Assembly: GCA_947641575.1 (NCBI GenBank)
Contig: CANRQN010000009.1
Coordinates: 1 to 53,454, forward strand
Length of the DNA stretch: 53,454 nucleotides
DNA from: an uncultured Clostridium sp.
GTDB taxonomy: Bacteria > Bacillota > Clostridia > TANB77 > CAG-508
Direction of reading: 5' to 3'
Translations under genes and position numbers: made by a program
The notes under the pieces: model-generated
The model's input: only the letters and a program-made list of their open reading frames with translations
Databases searched by the model: none
Told to the model about the DNA's origin: nothing
Part shown: piece by piece, positions 45,698 to 53,454 of the stretch
How positions within the stretch are numbered: position 1 is the stretch's first letter
Layout: every line of letters starts with the position of its first letter

Positions 45698-46915
45698 TTA
45701 TTTTTCAAGTTTTTGCATTTGTTTTGCTCTAATTTTTATTGGAAGTCCATATAAGTTAATGAAACCTTTTGAATCCTCATGATTGTAATCATCTTCTCCA
45801 TCAAATGAAGCTATTTGTTTTGAGTATAGAGAATATGGACTTGTTATTCCTGCATTTATTATATTTCCTTTATATAATTTAAGTTTTACTTCTCCTGTAA
45901 CTGTTTCTTGTGTTTTATCTACAAATGCAGATAATGCTTCTCTTAGTGGTGTAAACCAACATGCTCCATATAGAAGTTCTCCAAATTTATTTGCTATTCC
46001 TTGTTTATAGTGCGATGTGTCTTTATCTAGACATAGTGTTTCTAATAATTCATGTGCTTTGTATATAATTGTTCCTCCTGGTGTTTCATAAACTCCTCTT
46101 GATTTCATTCCAACAAGCCTATTTTCTACCATGTCAATAATTCCTATTCCATTTCTTCCACCAATTTCATTTAATTTTGAAATCAAATCTAATAAGCTTA
46201 TTTTTTCTCCATTTAATGCTACTGGTACACCTTTTTCAAATGAAATGCTTATTTCTTCTTCTTTATCTGGTGCTTTTATTGGGCTTACTCCCATTTCAAG
46301 TATTTTTTCATATTGTGGTATGTTTTCTGGATCTTCTAGGTCTAATCCTTCATGTGATAAGTGCCATAGGTTCTTATCTTTTGAGTAATTTGTTTCTCTG
46401 CTTATTGCAAGTGGAATGTTATATTTTTCTGCATATGCAATTTCTTTTTCCCTTGTTGTTAATTCCCAAGTTCTCCAAGGAACAATTACTGGCATATCTG
46501 GTGCAAAATTACGTATTCCTAACTCAAACCTTACTTGGTCATTTCCCTTTCCTGTGGCTCCATGGCATATTGCGTCTGCTCCTTCTTTTTTAGCTATTTC
46601 TACTAATTTTTTTGCTATAAGTGGTCTTGTAAATGTAGTTCCAAGTAAATATTCGTTTTCATATTTTGCTCCCGCTTTTATTGCTGGAAGTATATAATCA
46701 TTTACTAATTCTTCTCTTAAGTCTAATATATATACTTTTGAAGCTCCTGTTTTTATTGCTTTTTCTTCCAATCCTTCTAGTTCTTCATCTCCTTGCCCAA
46801 CATTCCCAGTAACTGCTATTACTTCTGCGCCTTTATAATTTTCTTTTAGCCATGGTATCATTACTGATGTATCTAATCCTCCTGAATATGATAATACTAT
46901 TTTTTTATAACTCAT
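45698..46915 (-). CDS. argG: Argininosuccinate synthase ArgG
   Basis: Joins citrulline and aspartate with [23 protein letters not shown] is the ATP-binding P-loop, and [17 protein letters not shown] the substrate loop. 405 residues, normal and unbroken. CGG triplets, such as GCG GGA near 46671, are out of phase and tolerated. The 5' region holds a T-box, so transcription should rise when a cognate tRNA is uncharged. Confidence 0.97.
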   Translation of the reverse strand: MSYKKIVLSYSGGLDTSVMIPWLKENYKGAEVIAVTGNVGQGDEELEGLEEKAIKTGASKVYILDLREELVNDYILPAIKAGAKYENEYLLGTTFTRPLIAKKLVEIAKKEGADAICHGATGKGNDQVRFELGIRNFAPDMPVIVPWRTWELTTREKEIAYAEKYNIPLAISRETNYSKDKNLWHLSHEGLDLEDPENIPQYEKILEMGVSPIKAPDKEEEISISFEKGVPVALNGEKISLLDLISKLNEIGGRNGIGIIDMVENRLVGMKSRGVYETPGGTIIYKAHELLETLCLDKDTSHYKQGIANKFGELLYGACWFTPLREALSAFVDKTQETVTGEVKLKLYKGNIINAGITSPYSLYSKQIASFDGEDDYNHEDSKGFINLYGLPIKIRAKQMQKLEK

Positions 46916-46941
46916 TTTTAATCTTCCTTTCTTTTTTTGTT

Positions 46942-47028
46942 CTATTTTATATTATTTTCTTCGTTTATTCGTCTTCGTTTAGGCCACCCGCTAAAGAAGA
47001 ACTTTTTAATTCTTGAATTTTCTTTCAT
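46942..47028 (-). CDS. Possible 28-residue leader-like peptide between T-box and argG
   Basis: [23 protein letters not shown] followed by INEENNIK, with AAAGGACG about nine bases before the ATG. It lies between the T-box terminator and argG. The RRR cluster could sense arginine supply, but AGA/CGA usage and the distance make this uncertain. It may be a chance ORF. Confidence 0.3.
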   Translation of the reverse strand: MKENSRIKKFFFSGWPKRRRINEENNIK

Positions 47029-47059
47029 AAAGTTCACGTCCTTTCTTTTATTTACTTCT

Positions 47060-47340
47060 TTAGTAGCTAGGGCACTTTTGTCATCAAAAAAGCACCTCTA
47101 GTTACTCTAGAGGTGCTTTAATTAGCACGGTACCACTCTAGTTGTCTATATTTACATATAGACCACTTAATTACCTGTAACGTAGGTTTTACGTATTGCC
47201 ATACTCTTACTTTATTCATTTGTGGCAATCACTCATGAGCTCTCTTCACTATATCATCCACTATTAGGCTTACACCAACCCTAACTCGCTTTAGCTTCAT
47301 AATATGCTACTTTCTCAATCAACGCTTTATTTTTTTAATT
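47060..47340 (-). promoter_or_regulatory. T-box riboswitch controlling argG-argH
   Basis: The T-box sequence AGAGTGGTACCGTGCTAATT lies at about 47122-47141 (minus strand). It is followed by the terminator stem AAAGCACCTCTAG...CTAGAGGTGCTTTTTT at 47089-47120. The upstream 200 bases have Stem I-like elements, including AGTA and GGTGTAAG. The specifier codon could not be placed with confidence; an arginine codon is expected from the genes controlled. Confidence 0.85.
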
Positions 47341-47412
47341 AAATTTAATTTTAGCATGTTTTTTTTTATCTGTCAATAGTTTTTTAGAAATATTATGGTG
47401 ACTTTATAATTT

Positions 47413-50089
47413 CTATATTATTGTTAATTTAAATCTTCTCTTTAAAAGTTTTGTTATTTCTACTAATACTACTGGTAATATAGATAATCCTATTACTATT
47501 AACCATTCTGTGCCTTTTAGTACTGTTAAGCTAAATACATTTCTTAAGCTTGGTATAAATAATATTGCAAATAGTACTGCAAATGAGGCTATAAATGCTC
47601 CGAAATAGAAATTTGTTGTGTTCGTCCGCTGCCTTGAATATTGATTCTGTATTTGAACGTTGGTTAAATGCATGGAACATTTGTGATATGCTTAGTACTG
47701 CAAATGCCATTGTTTGCCCTACAATGTGGCTATCTGTATGAAGTCCTATTTGATATGCTGCAATTGTAACAGCTGTTATGAATAGTCCGTGTAAAATAAC
47801 TCTTCCTATTAATGCTTTTTCGAATAGTGTTCCTGATTTTACTGGTTTTTCCTTCATTATATCTTTGCTTGCTGGGTCTACTCCAAGTGCTAGTGCTGGA
47901 AGTGAATCTGTCGCAAGATTTATACATAATATGTGTACAGCAAGTATTGGTGCTTCCCAGTTAAGAAGTGTTGCAATAAATAGTGTTAATACTTCTGCTA
48001 TATTTCCTGCAAGTAAAAATTGTATTACTTTTTGTATATTTCTATATACTCTTCTTCCTTCTTTTACTGCATATATAATTGTTGTGAAGTCATCATCTAA
48101 TAAAATCATATCTGCAGAGTCTTTTGCAACGTCTGTACCATTAATACCCATTGCTATCCCTATATCTGCATTTTTTAATGCTGGTGCATCATTTACACCA
48201 TCTCCAGTCATTGCTGCGACCTCTCCAGTTCTTTTTAATGCTTGTATTATTCTAAGTTTATGATTTGGAGAAACACGTGCAAAAACTACTACATTTTTTA
48301 CAACTTTATCTAGTTCTTCGTCTGTCATTTCATCTAGTTCTTCACCAATTATCTCGCTATTTCCTTCTTTCCAAATACCTAATTCTTTTGCAATTGCAGT
48401 GGCAGTTATCAAATGATCTCCTGTTATCATTACTGTCCTAATTCCTGCTTTTCTACATGTTTTAATTGCTTCTATTACTTCTGGTCTTGGCGGATCTATC
48501 ATTCCACACATTCCGATGAATGTTAAATCATATTCTATATCTTCATCGTCTTCTTCTGGGATTTCTTTTATCTCTTTTTTTGCAAATCCTAAAACTCTTA
48601 GAGCTTTCTTTGACATTGTTATTGATAATTCTAATATGTTTTCTTTGTCTTCATCTGTTATTTCTCTTTCTCCATTTGGTGTTAGTATTTTTGTACAAAG
48701 CTCTAGCATCTCATCAACTGCTCCTTTTGTATATACTATGTTTTTACCATTAATTTTGTGGACAGTTGACATTCTCTTTCTATCTGAGTCAAATGGTTCT
48801 TCATATTCTCTTGGATATTTGTCTTCAAGTTCTTCGTGATCTATTCCAAAATTTTCTGCAAGAAATATTAATGCTCCTTCTGTTGGGTCACCTAAAATAC
48901 TATCTTTTTTGTCTGGATCTAATGATGCATCATTACATAATGCTCCTGCATATATTATTTCTTTATATTTTTCCTCTTCTTCTTTTTTTATATCTTTAAC
49001 TGACCTTGATTTTTTATTTAGTATATCTTCCTCTATGCATAACTCTTTTACTGTCATCTTGTTTTGTGTTAGTGTTCCTGTTTTATCTGAGCAAATTACT
49101 GTACTACTTCCAAGTGTTTCGACTGCTGGAAGTTTTCTAACTAGTGCATTTTCTTTTGCCATACGTTTTACACCAAGTGCCATTACTATTGTTGCTGTTG
49201 CAGGAAGTCCTTCTGGAATTATTGATATTGCTAAGCTTATTGCTGTCATAAGTAGTGGTATTACTGGTCTTCTGTATGCTAAACCTATCCCAAAAATTAC
49301 TATACATATTATTATTCCGAGCAACACTAAGTGTTTTGCCAACTGCTGCTAATTTTCTTTTTATTGGCGTGTCAAATTCGTCTTCTTCATTTAAAGCTTC
49401 AGCAATATTTCCAACTTCTGTATCCATTCCAGTAGCAACAACAACTCCTTCTGCTCTACCATAGGTAACCATTGATGAAGAATACGCCATATTTATCCTG
49501 TCACCTAAGCTACTACCGTGATTTTACCTCTTCATCTGCATCTTTTTCTACTGGAACTGATTCTCCTGTAAGTGATGATTCTTGAACTTTTAAGTTTGCA
49601 GATTCTATTAGTCTAATATCTGCTGGAACAGTATTTCCTGCTTCTAGTATTACAACATCTCCGAACTACAAGTTCCTTTGATGATATATGGCTATCTTCT
49701 CCTTGTCTATATACTCTTGCAAGTGGTGCACTTATATTTTTTAATGCTTCTATTGATGCTTCTGCCTTTTTTTCTTGCATTACACTTATAACTGTATTTA
49801 CACATACTATTATAAGTATTACCATTGCCTCTACCCATTCTTTTAGTATTACTGATAAAAGCACTGCTAAAAGAAGTATTATTATCATTGGATCAGTTAG
49901 CTCTTTCCATAATAATTCTAATATTGTTTTTGGCTTTTTATTTCTTAATTGATTGTATCCATTTTCTTTTAATCTTTTTTCTGCTTCTTTATCGCTAAGT
50001 CCTTCTCTTGTGGTATTTAACTCTTTTAATACTTCATCTATGCTCTTTGAGTAATATTCTTTTTTCTTGTGTTCATTTTCAGATTCCAA
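47413..50089 (-). CDS. P-type ATPase (calcium/cation-transporting type), four C-GGN shifts
   Basis: Membrane cation pump of the PMR1/SERCA-like type. I place the start at TTG 50089 because AAAGGAG lies eight bases upstream and overlaps the ATG at 50107. Four CGG codons interrupt the frame. 49661-49663: [20 protein letters not shown]. 49516-49518: [19 protein letters not shown], where the next zero-frame codon is TAG. 49317-49319: [18 protein letters not shown]. 47600-47602: [16 protein letters not shown]. In between are the TGES loop, [14 protein letters not shown] with the phosphorylated Asp, and [13 protein letters not shown]. The joined product is 890 residues, a normal length. Confidence 0.94.
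47600..47602 (-). other. C-GGA +1 recoding site, P-ATPase fourth
   Basis: TTT CGG AGC in zero frame; skip C to read GGA GCA TTT ATA, giving [12 protein letters not shown]. Confidence 0.85.
49317..49319 (-). other. C-GGA +1 recoding site, P-ATPase third
   Basis: GCT CGG AAT in zero frame; skip C to read GGA ATA ATA ATA TGT, restoring a membrane helix. Confidence 0.85.
49516..49518 (-). other. C-GGT +1 recoding site, P-ATPase second
   Basis: TCA CGG TAG TAG in zero frame; skip C to read GGT AGT AGC TTA GGT, giving EVKS-GSSLGDR. Confidence 0.87.
49661..49663 (-). other. C-GGA +1 recoding site, P-ATPase first
   Basis: GTT CGG AGA in zero frame; skip C to read GGA GAT GTT GTA, restoring the invariant GD of the actuator domain. 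Confidence 0.88.
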
Positions 50090-50206
50090 ATGACACACTC
50101 CTTTCATTTTTTCTCATTTTATATTAATTTTATGAATTTATTATGAACAAACTGTTAATATTATTTTCTTTTTTTATATATTTTAATATGTTTTTTATAA
50201 ATTAAT

Positions 50207-50665
50207 TTAATATTCTTTCATTTTATATTTAATTAATTTATCTCCATTATATTCCATCTTAATTGTAAAAAATTTATTATCTTTTTTTATTTTTTCAAAA
50301 AATATTTTATCTCCTTCCCATATATTTAGTTCTGTAATTTTTTCTTTCTCTATCCATTTTAGTTCACCTTCATTGCACTCTGTTACTTCTCCTTCAAAAT
50401 CATTTGCTGTAAATATATACATGTATTCTGTTTGATATGCTGTAAATGTATAAGTTACAATTCCTCTTAAAATAGGTGCTTTTAGTGTTAATCCTGTTTC
50501 TTCTTTTACTTCTCTTATGATACATTCTTCTGGGCTTTCTCCTTCTTCAAATTTTCCACCTATTCCAATCCATTTATTTTTATTCATATCATTTTCTTTT
50601 TTGGTTCTATGTAACATTAAATATTTTCCGTTTTTTTCTATATAACATACTGTTGTAAGTATCAT
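50207..50665 (-). CDS. NUDIX hydrolase, MutT/8-oxo-dGTPase type
   Basis: Nucleotide-sanitizing hydrolase of 152 residues. The NUDIX box is GKFEEGESPEECIIREVKEE (with GL following). Its start overlaps the stop of the MmcQ/YjbR-like gene by four bases, so both are cotranslated. Substrate is not fixed by sequence. Confidence 0.85.
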   Translation of the reverse strand: MILTTVCYIEKNGKYLMLHRTKKENDMNKNKWIGIGGKFEEGESPEECIIREVKEETGLTLKAPILRGIVTYTFTAYQTEYMYIFTANDFEGEVTECNEGELKWIEKEKITELNIWEGDKIFFEKIKKDNKFFTIKMEYNGDKLIKYKMKEY

Positions 50666-51009
50666 TTTTTCTCCTTTTTTAATTTACTAGTTAAATTATA
50701 ACTTATCTTAATTAATTCTTTTACAATTTCTTCGTCGACATTTTCATCTACAATAATTGTGTTCCAATGTTCTTTATTCATATGATATGCCGGAATTATA
50801 TAGTTATATGTTTTCCTTAATATATCTGAATATTCTGGATTTGTTTTTACATTAAGATATAGTTTTGAATTTACATTCATTATTAATGCAAACCATTTAT
50901 TACTATCTATGTGTTTTATTGTAGCAGATGTTCTGTCATCTGGAAAAGGATAGTCTTCATATGTATTTGGCATTTTTAAACAATATTTTATTATTTCTTC
51001 TCTACTCAT
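50662..51009 (-). CDS. MmcQ/YjbR-like protein
   Basis: 115-residue protein of the YjbR/MmcQ (DUF419) family: IIKYCLKMPNTYEDYPF at the N terminus, WFALIMNVNSKLYLNVKTNP and the late HMNKEHWNTIIVDENVDEE. The family has a double-wing-like fold and unknown role. It forms an operon with the downstream NUDIX gene. Confidence 0.8.
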   Translation of the reverse strand: MSREEIIKYCLKMPNTYEDYPFPDDRTSATIKHIDSNKWFALIMNVNSKLYLNVKTNPEYSDILRKTYNYIIPAYHMNKEHWNTIIVDENVDEEIVKELIKISYNLTSKLKKEKK

Positions 51010-51011
51010 TT

Positions 51012-51671
51012 TTATTCCTTTTCTTTCTTCTCTTTAGGTGGAAAGAAGTATGGAAATATCCCAAATTTCGACCCTAATGTATGAAATATTGGAAACGCTA
51101 TTATTACTGTGCCTAACTGAAGTAATGTTTTTACAGGTTCTGAATAGTCTTCCTCGCTAATTTTTCCTCCAGTACCCATCATATCCACATAAAAATCTGT
51201 ACGAGTAAGTTCTTCTGAATATTCTATCTGGTTCATAAAACTAGAGTCTTCAGTTAAATCCTCATATACTACTTTTCCTACTGGTAAAATTGAGTCTCCA
51301 GAATAAATGCTTTCTCCTATTGTTTGCACTGAATCACCATTTATACGAGCTGCTACTTTTTCTCCTGATGGTAATGTTAAAGCATGCATATAGTAGCCCC
51401 CATGATAACCTCCTCCTTTGTTTCTATACTGAATTCCTGGTGATACTACTGTGAATGTATCATGTGAAAGTAAATCTTCTATGTTTTGAGCTCTATATAC
51501 CTCTTCACTTGCTATACCGCCAATTTCTCCATCTTCTACTATATGTTCTTGTTCATATGAGTCGTATGCTTTTGGCAATAAGTTTTCGGCTATTTTTACT
51601 GGTATAAAACTTAACAAAAATCCTAATAGTAAACAAAGCCATATATCAAATCTTAAATAGTGTACTCTCAT
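51012..51671 (-). CDS. Hypothetical protein with two membrane helices
   Basis: 219 residues from ATG 51671 (MRVHYLRFD), which has an AAGGGG site. Helix 1 ([16 protein letters not shown]) and helix 2 (LLQLGTVIIAFPIFHTLG) flank an external domain of about 130 residues with GGGYHGGYYMHALTLPSGEK and GDSILPVGKVVYEDL. I do not recognise the family. Confidence 0.5.
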   Translation of the reverse strand: MRVHYLRFDIWLCLLLGFLLSFIPVKIAENLLPKAYDSYEQEHIVEDGEIGGIASEEVYRAQNIEDLLSHDTFTVVSPGIQYRNKGGGYHGGYYMHALTLPSGEKVAARINGDSVQTIGESIYSGDSILPVGKVVYEDLTEDSSFMNQIEYSEELTRTDFYVDMMGTGGKISEEDYSEPVKTLLQLGTVIIAFPIFHTLGSKFGIFPYFFPPKEKKEKE

Positions 51672-51732
51672 TATTCTTACCCCTTTTATTTTAATTTTTA
51701 TGCTTTTTATTATACTACTCTTTGTGTAAAAA

Positions 51733-51753
51733 ATAAAGTGCATTTAAAGCACT
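51733..51753. terminator. Terminator after the second NUDIX gene
   Basis: AAAGTGC-TTTAAAT-GCACTTT with T-runs on both sides. Confidence 0.6.
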
Positions 51754-51758
51754 TTGTT

Positions 51759-52223
51759 TTATAAATCATTTATAATTTTAAGTTTATTATTTGAATTTTC
51801 CTCTATATATTTTTTCAAAATATATTCTTGCCACTCTCTGCACATCTTTCCTACATATTCTTTAGGGTCTACCCATAGTACAGTATGATCCTTTTCAATC
51901 TTCTCTGTTATTTTTTTATCAAATTCTGCAATATATACATTTGCAATAACTTCAATGTATCCTTTATCTTCTGCGTCTATAAAAGAACCTACTTCATCAA
52001 ATTTTCTAATATTTTTTATTAAATATCCCGATTCTTCAATTAGTTCTCGTTTTAATGCTTCTAATTCAGTTTCTCCATTTTCTATACCTCCACCTAAATA
52101 GAAATTGTCTTTTCCTGTTGTTACAATTCCTATTTTGTTATCAGTATTATTCACAATTATTGCATATGCTCCTGGTCTTTTAGTATATTTTATATTTTCT
52201 TCCTTTTTTCCAATATATTTCAT
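51759..52223 (-). CDS. NUDIX hydrolase
   Basis: 154-residue hydrolase. The NUDIX box GGIENGETELEALKRELIEE (with SG) is complete, preceded by RPGAYAIIVNNTDNKIGIV. Normal length, with its own terminator downstream. Substrate is unknown. Confidence 0.85.
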   Translation of the reverse strand: MKYIGKKEENIKYTKRPGAYAIIVNNTDNKIGIVTTGKDNFYLGGGIENGETELEALKRELIEESGYLIKNIRKFDEVGSFIDAEDKGYIEVIANVYIAEFDKKITEKIEKDHTVLWVDPKEYVGKMCREWQEYILKKYIEENSNNKLKIINDL

Positions 52224-52279
52224 TTTTTATTTTCTCCTGTTTTTATTCAAATCTTTGCTTTTTTTAATAAAACAATTAT

Positions 52280-52936
52280 TTAAGAATTTACTAAGTTATA
52301 GTATTCTCCATGTTTTTCTACTAGCTCTTTATGGTTTCCTTCTTCTATTATCCTTCCATCATGCATTAGTAATATTTTATCACAATTTTTTATTGTTGAT
52401 AATCTATGTGCAATAATAAAACTAATTTTTCCTTTTGTTACTTCTTTTATCGCTTTTCTAACTAACATCTCAGACTTGTAAGAAAGTGCTGAAGACGCTT
52501 CATCTAGTATAATAATTTCAGGATTTTCTACCATAACTCTTGAAAAATTTAATAATTGTTTTTCTCCTGCTGAAAAAATATCTGTATCACTTGAAATTTT
52601 AGTATCATATCCATCTTTTACATTTCTATTTATTTTTAAATTAAATTTTGTATTTATTTTACTTTTTAAATAATTTACTATGAATATCGTTATATTTACT
52701 AATATTAATACTAAAGTAAGAGTTATTATTTTTGATATTTTATCATTTGAATAAAATAAATTCCTTATTACTTTAGGAATTACACTTTCATCTCCCATGA
52801 CAATTCCATCAAGTGCGTACTTAATAAACATTGGTATAAGTACTAATAGTCTTGAGTATATTGCACTTAATAATAATGTTAATAATATATAAATTTTTGT
52901 TCCTTTTAGTGTTTTATTTAAAAAACTATTTTTCAT
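52280..52936 (-). pseudogene. ABC exporter with large internal deletion
   Basis: 218-residue remnant of an ABC transporter normally near 580 residues. Residues 1-110 are the first membrane helices (IYILLTLLLSAIYSRLLVLI). The sequence then jumps, at about residue 112, to the end of the ATPase domain: FSAGEKQLLNFSRVMVENPE and IIILDEASSALS, with Walker B and the H-loop IIAHRLSTIK. Walker A and about 350 residues are missing. The frame is kept. It cannot bind ATP normally, so it is a decayed gene or a recent deletion product. Confidence 0.75.
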
Positions 52937-53071
52937 TTTTATTGTTCCTTTTTTACTATTTCATTTCTGTAATTATTCTTCTAAATTCTACCATAACATA
53001 ACAAAAAAATAAAGCATATAACAAATTAAATTGTTCCATACTTTACCTTTTGAGTTTTATCTCCAAACATT

Positions 53072-53397
53072 CTATATGTTTCTAAATTCAAAAGTCATAC
53101 CATCCTCTAAGTCTATACTAAATATTTCGTTTAATATATTTTCAAGATTATCTTTTTCTAAATCAAAACCTTTTATTGTTACATCCATATCTAGTGTATT
53201 TCTCATATCTATTCCAACTATAGCTGTTATTAACATTCCACCTTTTAATACAAATTTATATTTATAATTTGATACTGAAATTCTTTCTAATAATCTCTCC
53301 AACATATAGTTTTGTAAAATGATATTTTCATTTACATCAACTTTTGCCGACATGTTTTTATCCATGCTTTTAATTGTGCTCTATTCTTAGCTATCAT
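53072..53397 (-). pseudogene. AbiEii-type nucleotidyltransferase toxin, truncated and frameshifted
   Basis: N-terminal part of an AbiEii toxin: LQNYMLERLLERISVSNYKY, KFVLKGGMLITAIVGIDMR with the GG nucleotidyltransferase core, and MDVTIKGF. About 110 of an expected 270-300 residues remain. The ATG at 53397 overlaps the antitoxin stop, but that frame needs one extra A in the T5/A5 tract at 53355-53359 to reach the conserved part. This is the one frameshift here not at CGG. It looks like decay or a homopolymer read error. Confidence 0.65.
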
Positions 53398-53454
53398 AGT
53401 AACACCTCCAAGTATTTTCTTACTTCATCTTCTATATTAAATAATTTTGCATAT
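53394..53454 (-). CDS. AbiEi-like antitoxin, C-terminal end (cut by window edge)
   Basis: The last 19 codons, YAKLFNIEDEVRKYLEVLL, match the usual ending of AbiEi-family regulators. The stop overlaps the toxin start (ATGA), typical of this operon. The rest lies beyond the window. Confidence 0.5.
   Translation of the reverse strand, partial: YAKLFNIEDEVRKYLEVLL

Overview
The window is low-GC, mostly AT-rich DNA with strong AAAGGAG-type ribosome binding sites. It carries sporulation genes (yqfC, yqfD, a BofC-like gene), an arginine-pathway T-box, sortase and cohesin/dockerin surface genes and a clostridial-style dnaG-rpoD pair. This points to an uncultured or poorly studied endospore-forming member of the Bacillota, probably Clostridia. 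No rRNA gene, intact tRNA or CRISPR array was seen.

The main observation concerns the genetic code. Thirteen otherwise well-conserved genes look broken by single-base frameshifts, at 25 positions in all. At every one, the reading frame reaches an in-frame CGG codon, and the conserved protein resumes exactly one base later: the C is skipped and the following GGN is read as glycine. This holds on both DNA strands and always in the same codon phase. Affected genes include glmM, galE, yqfD, clpE, a pgsA-like gene, dprA, comM, a nucleosidase gene, an RNA methyltransferase gene, a calcium-type P-ATPase gene and a transposon recombinase gene. In comM two sites fall inside the Walker A loop, and skipping both C residues restores its invariant spacing. 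Other arginine codons (AGA, AGG, CGT, CGC, CGA) are used normally. CGG triplets out of phase are common and harmless. I see no in-frame CGG read as arginine in any native gene; the only one is in a compositionally foreign ORF at 10879-11295. The best reading is that C-GGN acts genome-wide as a four-base glycine codon, or that CGG is unassigned and causes efficient +1 slippage. CDS entries below span the joined frames.

Layout. 1-6500: remnant of a mobilizable transposon (serine recombinase, TnpV, MobV relaxase, two small XRE regulators, a transglutaminase-like protein). 6600-13050: accessory island with a three-gene cluster containing a HEPN-like protein, two copies of a type I toxin-antitoxin module, a foreign ORF, a winged-helix-like protein and a thrice-repeated boundary sequence. 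13100-24150: core genes on the minus strand (rpoD, dnaG, glmM, galE, carD, ybeY, yqfD, yqfC). 24150-24650: gene-free array of hairpins. 24700-31200: cell-surface island with a membrane cohesin protein, a dockerin-bearing glucosaminidase-like enzyme, a sortase and an LPXTG cohesin protein. 31377-34256: clpE and pgsA on the plus strand. 34300-47400: minus-strand housekeeping genes, ending with argG-argH under a T-box. 47413-52223: P-type ATPase, two NUDIX hydrolases and small proteins. 52280-53454: decayed ABC exporter and AbiE genes.
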